A program made the position numbers and the translations under genes. A stretch of DNA of 9,209 bases from Deltaproteobacteria bacterium UBA5756. Its GTDB lineage: Bacteria > Desulfobacterota > Syntrophorhabdia > Syntrophorhabdales > Syntrophorhabdaceae. Shown piece after piece: positions 7,531 to 9,209 of this stretch. The stretch lies in contig DIFE01000088.1 in the NCBI GenBank assembly GCA_002418985.1, positions 1 through 9,209 of the forward strand, written 5' to 3'. The notes under the pieces are model-generated. The model was not told the origin of the DNA, did not search any database, and was given only the letters and a program-made list of their open reading frames with translations. Numbering within the stretch: the stretch's first letter is position 1; each line of letters begins with the position of its first letter.

Positions 7531-7620
7531 ATGAAGAAACCGGGATTTGAAGATTACGCACTTGAGATCAGACCTTTAAATGAAGAAGAAGGCGGAGCAG
7601 CCTTACCGAACCAGCGATAA
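7531..7620 (+). pseudogene. Truncated HicB-like antitoxin remnant (29 codons)
   Basis: ATG 7531, with GGGACAGG just upstream, opens a 29-codon frame. Its first 23 residues, MKKPGFEDYALEIRPLNEEE and GG, match the opening strand and turn of HicB-family antitoxins (usually ...EEGGGYxAxFPDLPGC...). The match then stops abruptly, giving AALPNQR and a TAA at 7618-7620. The rest of the HicB partial RNase-H-like domain, its DNA-binding tail and any hicA toxin are missing, so this is probably a decayed gene left by an internal deletion. It lies 33 bp after the membrane-protein gene and on the same strand. A real 29-residue peptide is possible but unsupported. Confidence 0.55.
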
Positions 7621-7650
7621 AGGCTGGAAAACTAAAAGGAAGAAATAAGT

Positions 7651-7677
7651 ATGTCAATCTTTCAAGTGGTAGGATGA
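7651..7677 (+). other. Possible 8-codon leader minigene before the 87-residue gene
   Basis: ATG 7651 follows AAAAGGAAG (7634-7642) at about 8 nt and reads MSIFQVVG then TGA at 7675-7677. It ends 9 nt before the GTG of the next gene, which itself has no well-placed ribosome binding site. Translation of the minigene could deliver ribosomes by re-initiation. Such short frames also occur by chance, so this is tentative. Confidence 0.25.
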
Positions 7678-7686
7678 GTTACGTGA

Positions 7687-7950
7687 GTGGATCCCAACGC
7701 GCCGACAGTTAGCCGGCGTACACTCAGGTTTATTGACGGAACGCAAGTCGCCGTCAGCAATTTGAACGAGATAATGGCGGTGCTTCACTCTGTGGGCAAA
7801 GAGGTAAATAAGGAAACCGCAGACGAGATCATTGCCGGATTGGAGGCGATGGGCAATTATATCCCGGCTTCCGAGGTTACCCGCCGGGAATACAGGAACA
7901 GCCTGCTCAAGGAATACGAGGAATATGTAGAAAGCCATAAGGATGAATAG
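7687..7950 (+). CDS. Unrecognised small helical protein encoded upstream of the selenoprotein
   Basis: An 87-residue soluble protein with no signal peptide, membrane segment or cysteine. It opens with a short stretch that looks like a beta strand, RTLRFIDGTQVAVSNLNEI (11-29). A predicted mostly helical, charged region follows, with YIPASEVTRREYRNSLL (55-71) and an acidic tail EYEEYVESHKDE. I do not recognise the family well enough to name it. The start is GTG 7687, because an in-frame TGA lies directly before it at 7684-7686 and the next in-frame ATG is 30 codons in. The ribosome site is poor (AGGA 12 nt upstream). Its stop is 37 bp before the start of the selenoprotein gene on the same strand, so the two are probably co-transcribed. 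A role as partner or regulator of the Sec protein is inference from position only. Confidence 0.72.
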   Translation: MDPNAPTVSRRTLRFIDGTQVAVSNLNEIMAVLHSVGKEVNKETADEIIAGLEAMGNYIPASEVTRREYRNSLLKEYEEYVESHKDE

Positions 7951-7987
7951 GATAATCGTAACTCCAACATTGAGGGGGAATGACGCT

Positions 7988-8233
7988 ATGGCCGATCGGA
8001 TCATTATTTATGGTACGGACACATGACCTTTCGGTACAAAGGCTCGGGAAGCCTATGGTGATAGAGCCATCTATATCAACGTGCATGAAGACCCCGATAA
8101 ATTCGATGAAATGCTGAAGTACTCCGGGGGAAAGACGCAGGTTCCCGTCATAGTCGATGGACACAAGGTAACGGTCGGCTTCGTGGGCGATGTGTCCCTG
8201 CGCGGGGGCACCCCTATTTTTGGAGGGGGCTGA
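7988..8233 (+). CDS. Glutaredoxin-like selenoprotein with in-frame UGA (Sec13), Cys-free
   Basis: ATG 7988 follows GAGGGGG (7972-7978) at 9 nt and reads MADRIIIYGTDT, then UGA at 8024-8026. It continues in the same frame without a break to TGA 8231-8233, giving 81 residues. The product has a glutaredoxin/thioredoxin-like order: a first strand IIIY (5-8), the active-site turn T12-Sec13-Pro14-Phe15-Gly16-Thr17, the helix KAREAYG, a second strand IYINV (28-32), the cis-Pro-type loop TQVPVIV (50-56, Pro53) and a Gly-rich tail GGTPIFGGG. The UGA stands exactly where CPxC glutaredoxins carry their first Cys. A hairpin of bacterial SECIS type follows it. There is no Cys anywhere, and the second active-site Cys is replaced by Gly16. 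Sec would therefore have to work with an external thiol. The alternative, a gene broken by a nonsense mutation, is less likely because everything after the UGA is well conserved in pattern and frame. SelA/B/C/D genes are not in the window. Confidence 0.85.
8024..8054 (+). promoter_or_regulatory. Bacterial SECIS-like recoding element at UGA 8024-8026
   Basis: Downstream of the UGA, AGGCT (8040-8044) pairs perfectly with AGCCT (8050-8054) around the 5-nt loop CGGGA (8045-8049). Bacterial SECIS elements are small apical stem-loops inside the coding region, about 16-37 nt after the UGA, with a G in the first two loop positions. Here the loop begins 18 nt after the UGA and its second base is G8046, so both rules are met. 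SelB would bind this loop to deliver Sec-tRNA. The match is to the general rules; folding was done by eye. Confidence 0.7.
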
Positions 8234-8279
8234 CCGGTGGAAAGGGTCCCTCGGTGAGGGATTGTCGCCTGGCAACCGG
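8234..8279 (+). other. Compact RNA element that could fold as a three-way junction, type unknown
   Basis: Directly after the selenoprotein stop, CCGGT (8234-8238) can pair with ACCGG (8275-8279). It encloses two hairpins: TCCCTC-GGT-GAGGGA (8247-8261) and TTGTC-GCCT-GGCAA (8262-8275, with one G-U). Base A8275 can only join one helix. No U-run follows, so it is not an intrinsic terminator. It may be a 3' stabiliser of the selenoprotein mRNA, part of a structured leader for the ars genes, or a chance fold. The rest of the gene-free stretch to 8440 holds AT-rich repeats, a T-run and a promoter, listed separately. Confidence 0.25.
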
Positions 8280-8295
8280 AGTATTCAAGGCCATC

Positions 8296-8320
8296 ATTAT
8301 ATCGACTATCAATATATAAT
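8296..8320. repeat. AT-rich inverted repeat upstream of arsR, possible regulator site
   Basis: ATTATAT (8296-8302) and ATATAAT (8314-8320) form a perfect 7-bp inverted repeat with an 11-bp spacer. The 8-mer ATCAATAT within it (8308-8315) occurs again at 8420-8427, just before the arsR ribosome site. ArsR/SmtB regulators bind AT-rich imperfect palindromes near their own promoters, so these are candidate operator sequences. TATAAT at 8315-8320 lacks a matching -35. The functional call is inference. Confidence 0.3.
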
Positions 8321-8340
8321 ACTGCCGTCGCTGATAGCCG

Positions 8341-8370
8341 TCAGGATGTCACCTGAAGGCCTGCTTTTTT
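8341..8370 (+). terminator. Weak candidate terminator before the ars promoter
   Basis: TCAGG (8341-8345) can pair with CCTGA (8351-8355) around a 6-nt loop, or CAGG with the later CCTG (8360-8363). Six T residues follow at 8365-8370. Its position between the selenoprotein gene and the arsR promoter fits a transcription stop, but the stems are short and the T-run does not directly follow the best stem. Confidence 0.3.
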
Positions 8371-8371
8371 G

Positions 8372-8400
8372 TTGACAGGACCCGGGGACTGGTATTTATT
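8372..8400 (+). promoter_or_regulatory. Candidate promoter of the arsR-acr3 operon
   Basis: A perfect -35 TTGACA (8372-8377) is followed after 17 bp by TTTATT (8395-8400) as a weak -10. Transcription would start near 8407, about 34 nt before the arsR ATG. The start region contains TATATCC-GTTTATA and a repeat of ATCAATAT (8420-8427), where ArsR could bind to block transcription until arsenite is present. The weak -10 leaves the exact start uncertain. Confidence 0.5.
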
Positions 8401-8440
8401 CTTATATCCGTTTATACAGATCAATATTCCGGGGTGAAAC

Positions 8441-8830
8441 ATGGACGATATAGCGCAGATATACAAGGCCCTGTCCGAGCGGATGAGACTTCGAATACTC
8501 ATGCTTCTCATGCATGGGGAACTGTGCGTGTGCGATCTGATGGCCGTCCTTGAAGAACCTCAGTCAAAGGTGTCGCGTCATGTTGCCTACCTGAAGAATT
8601 CTGGGCTGATAAAAGGCAAGAGGGTGGGGACATGGATGCATTATTTCCTGAAAGAACCCCTCGACGGACTGGCGGCCGCGCATGTTAAGTTTCTCAGGAA
8701 GGAGCTGTCCGGTCTCGAATGGGTACGGGACGATGTCGAAAAGATGCGGGAGGTAAAGGCCCGTAAGCTTTGCGAAGCGGCCGGGAGCGCTGGAACTGAA
8801 AGAACTAAGTCGCACAGGGGAGGAAAATGA
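8441..8830 (+). CDS. arsR: ArsR/SmtB-family arsenite-responsive repressor
   Basis: A 129-residue winged-helix repressor with MDDIAQIYKALSERMRLRIL as its opening helices. The metal box ELCVCDL at 27-33 gives Cys29 and Cys31 as the As(III)/Sb(III) pair. The recognition helix QSKVSRHVAYLK at 41-52 and a wing around GKRVGTWMHYFL (59-70) follow. In E. coli ArsR the sequence is ELCVCDLC with a third Cys; here that position is Met34. The only other Cys is Cys111 in the C-terminal tail, which might serve as a third ligand. When arsenite binds, the dimer leaves the operator and the operon is expressed. GGGG lies 7 nt upstream of ATG 8441. The stop overlaps the start of the transporter gene, so the two are coupled. 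The role is well supported by the adjoining ACR3 gene. Confidence 0.93.
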   Translation: MDDIAQIYKALSERMRLRILMLLMHGELCVCDLMAVLEEPQSKVSRHVAYLKNSGLIKGKRVGTWMHYFLKEPLDGLAAAHVKFLRKELSGLEWVRDDVEKMREVKARKLCEAAGSAGTERTKSHRGGK

Positions 8831-9209
8831 TGGCAGCAGAGCACCTCACCAGACGTCTTTCATTTCTTGACAGATTCCTGACGTTGTGGATCTTCCTTGC
8901 CATGTTTGTCGGAGTCGGTTGGGGCTACTTCTTTCCCGGTGTCGTCGATTTCTGGAATCAATTCCAGAGCGGGACGACCAACGTTCCCATCGCCATAGGC
9001 CTTATCCTCATGATGTACCCGCCCCTCGCAAAGGTCAAATACGAGGAATTGGGGGAGGTTTTCAAAAACTATCGGGTCTTGATCCTGTCCCTTATCCAGA
9101 ACTGGGTGGTGGGTCCCATCCTGATGTTTGTCCTCGCAGTCGTATTCCTGAGGGGTTATCCCGAATACATGGTGGGTCTTATCATGATCGGCCTTGCCCG
9201 CTGCATCGC
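8830..9209 (+). CDS. acr3: ACR3-family arsenite efflux permease, N-terminal part, cut by window edge
   Basis: About 126 residues of a polytopic inner-membrane transporter; the frame is open at the right edge. The start (MAAEHLTRRLSFLDRFLTLW) leads into a hydrophobic helix with MFVGVGWGYFFPG. Then comes the ACR3 signature region LMMYPPLAKVKYEELG, followed by the membrane segments NWVVGPILMF and MVGLIMIGLARCIA at the cut end. The Cys in GLARC is the conserved ACR3 residue needed for arsenite transport. ACR3 proteins (bile acid:Na+ symporter superfamily) export As(OH)3, usually coupled to proton movement. GGGGAGG (8817-8823) lies 6 nt before ATG 8830, which I prefer. ATG 8827, directly before it in the same frame, has only a 3-nt spacer. 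Both overlap the arsR stop at 8828-8830. Expression is expected to be under ArsR control. Confidence 0.93.
   Translation, partial: MAAEHLTRRLSFLDRFLTLWIFLAMFVGVGWGYFFPGVVDFWNQFQSGTTNVPIAIGLILMMYPPLAKVKYEELGEVFKNYRVLILSLIQNWVVGPILMFVLAVVFLRGYPEYMVGLIMIGLARCI

Noticed and set aside
7511..7533. TTGACA at 7511 as promoter of the HicB remnant or the selenoprotein cassette
   Set aside because: No -10-like sequence lies at a workable distance downstream.
8256..8277. Possible SAM-I riboswitch (GAGGGA ... GGCAACC strings)
   Set aside because: The segment between the two strings is far too short and lacks the conserved GGCC-ATGA part and the P3/P4 helices, so the likeness is probably coincidental.
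8190..8375. A 61-codon plus-strand frame after the selenoprotein
   Set aside because: It overlaps the selenoprotein in another frame, has no ribosome site and shows no protein-like pattern.
1..9209. CRISPR arrays, insertion sequences, tRNA or rRNA genes
   Set aside because: No repeat-spacer pattern, transposase frame, cloverleaf or rRNA-like sequence was seen on either strand when reading by eye.

Overview
The window looks like chromosomal DNA of an anaerobic, Gram-negative, moderately GC-rich bacterium. The best guess is a deltaproteobacterial (Desulfobacterota) lineage such as the syntrophs or Geobacter relatives. Supporting this are an outer-membrane barrel remnant and periplasmic proteins, a selenocysteine-encoding UGA in a glutaredoxin-like gene, and an ArsR/ACR3 arsenite-efflux operon. 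The placement is inference; no rRNA or marker gene is present.

Left arm, minus strand (1-6754). Reading leftwards from 6754, the genes are: a secreted M48 metalloprotease (5999-6754); the 62-codon C-terminal remnant of an outer-membrane surface-antigen (Omp85-like) barrel (5740-5928); a large MscS-type mechanosensitive channel (3263-5644); an M24 (Xaa-Pro/creatinase-like) metallopeptidase overlapping it by ATGA (2061-3266); a promoter and leader hairpin; a thiamine-diphosphate 2-keto acid decarboxylase of the PDC/IPDC family (236-1903); and the start of a nicotinamidase whose GTG overlaps the decarboxylase stop (1-239, cut by the window edge).

Divergent promoter region (6755-7011). Two good sigma70-type promoters face away from each other, one for the M48 gene and one for the rightward genes. 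Each leaves a leader of roughly 80 nt. Each -10 box lies at or inside the most upstream possible start codon, so both genes must start further downstream than the longest open frame.

Right arm, plus strand (7012-9209). First comes a three-helix membrane protein with a type IV pilin-like C-terminal domain. Next is a short HicB-like antitoxin remnant, then an unrecognised 87-residue protein. It is followed by a gene that ordinary ORF calling breaks in two: an 81-residue glutaredoxin-fold protein whose codon 13 is UGA at the position of the first active-site Cys. A bacterial SECIS-like hairpin sits at the right distance behind the UGA. This Sec protein has no cysteine at all. After about 200 nt holding a compact foldable element, AT-rich repeats, a T-run and a promoter, an arsR-acr3 operon begins; acr3 runs off the right edge.

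The selenoprotein cassette (7687-8233) is the most notable part of the window: a small conserved-looking helical protein plus a Cys-free U-x-x-G glutaredoxin-like protein, next to arsenic resistance genes.
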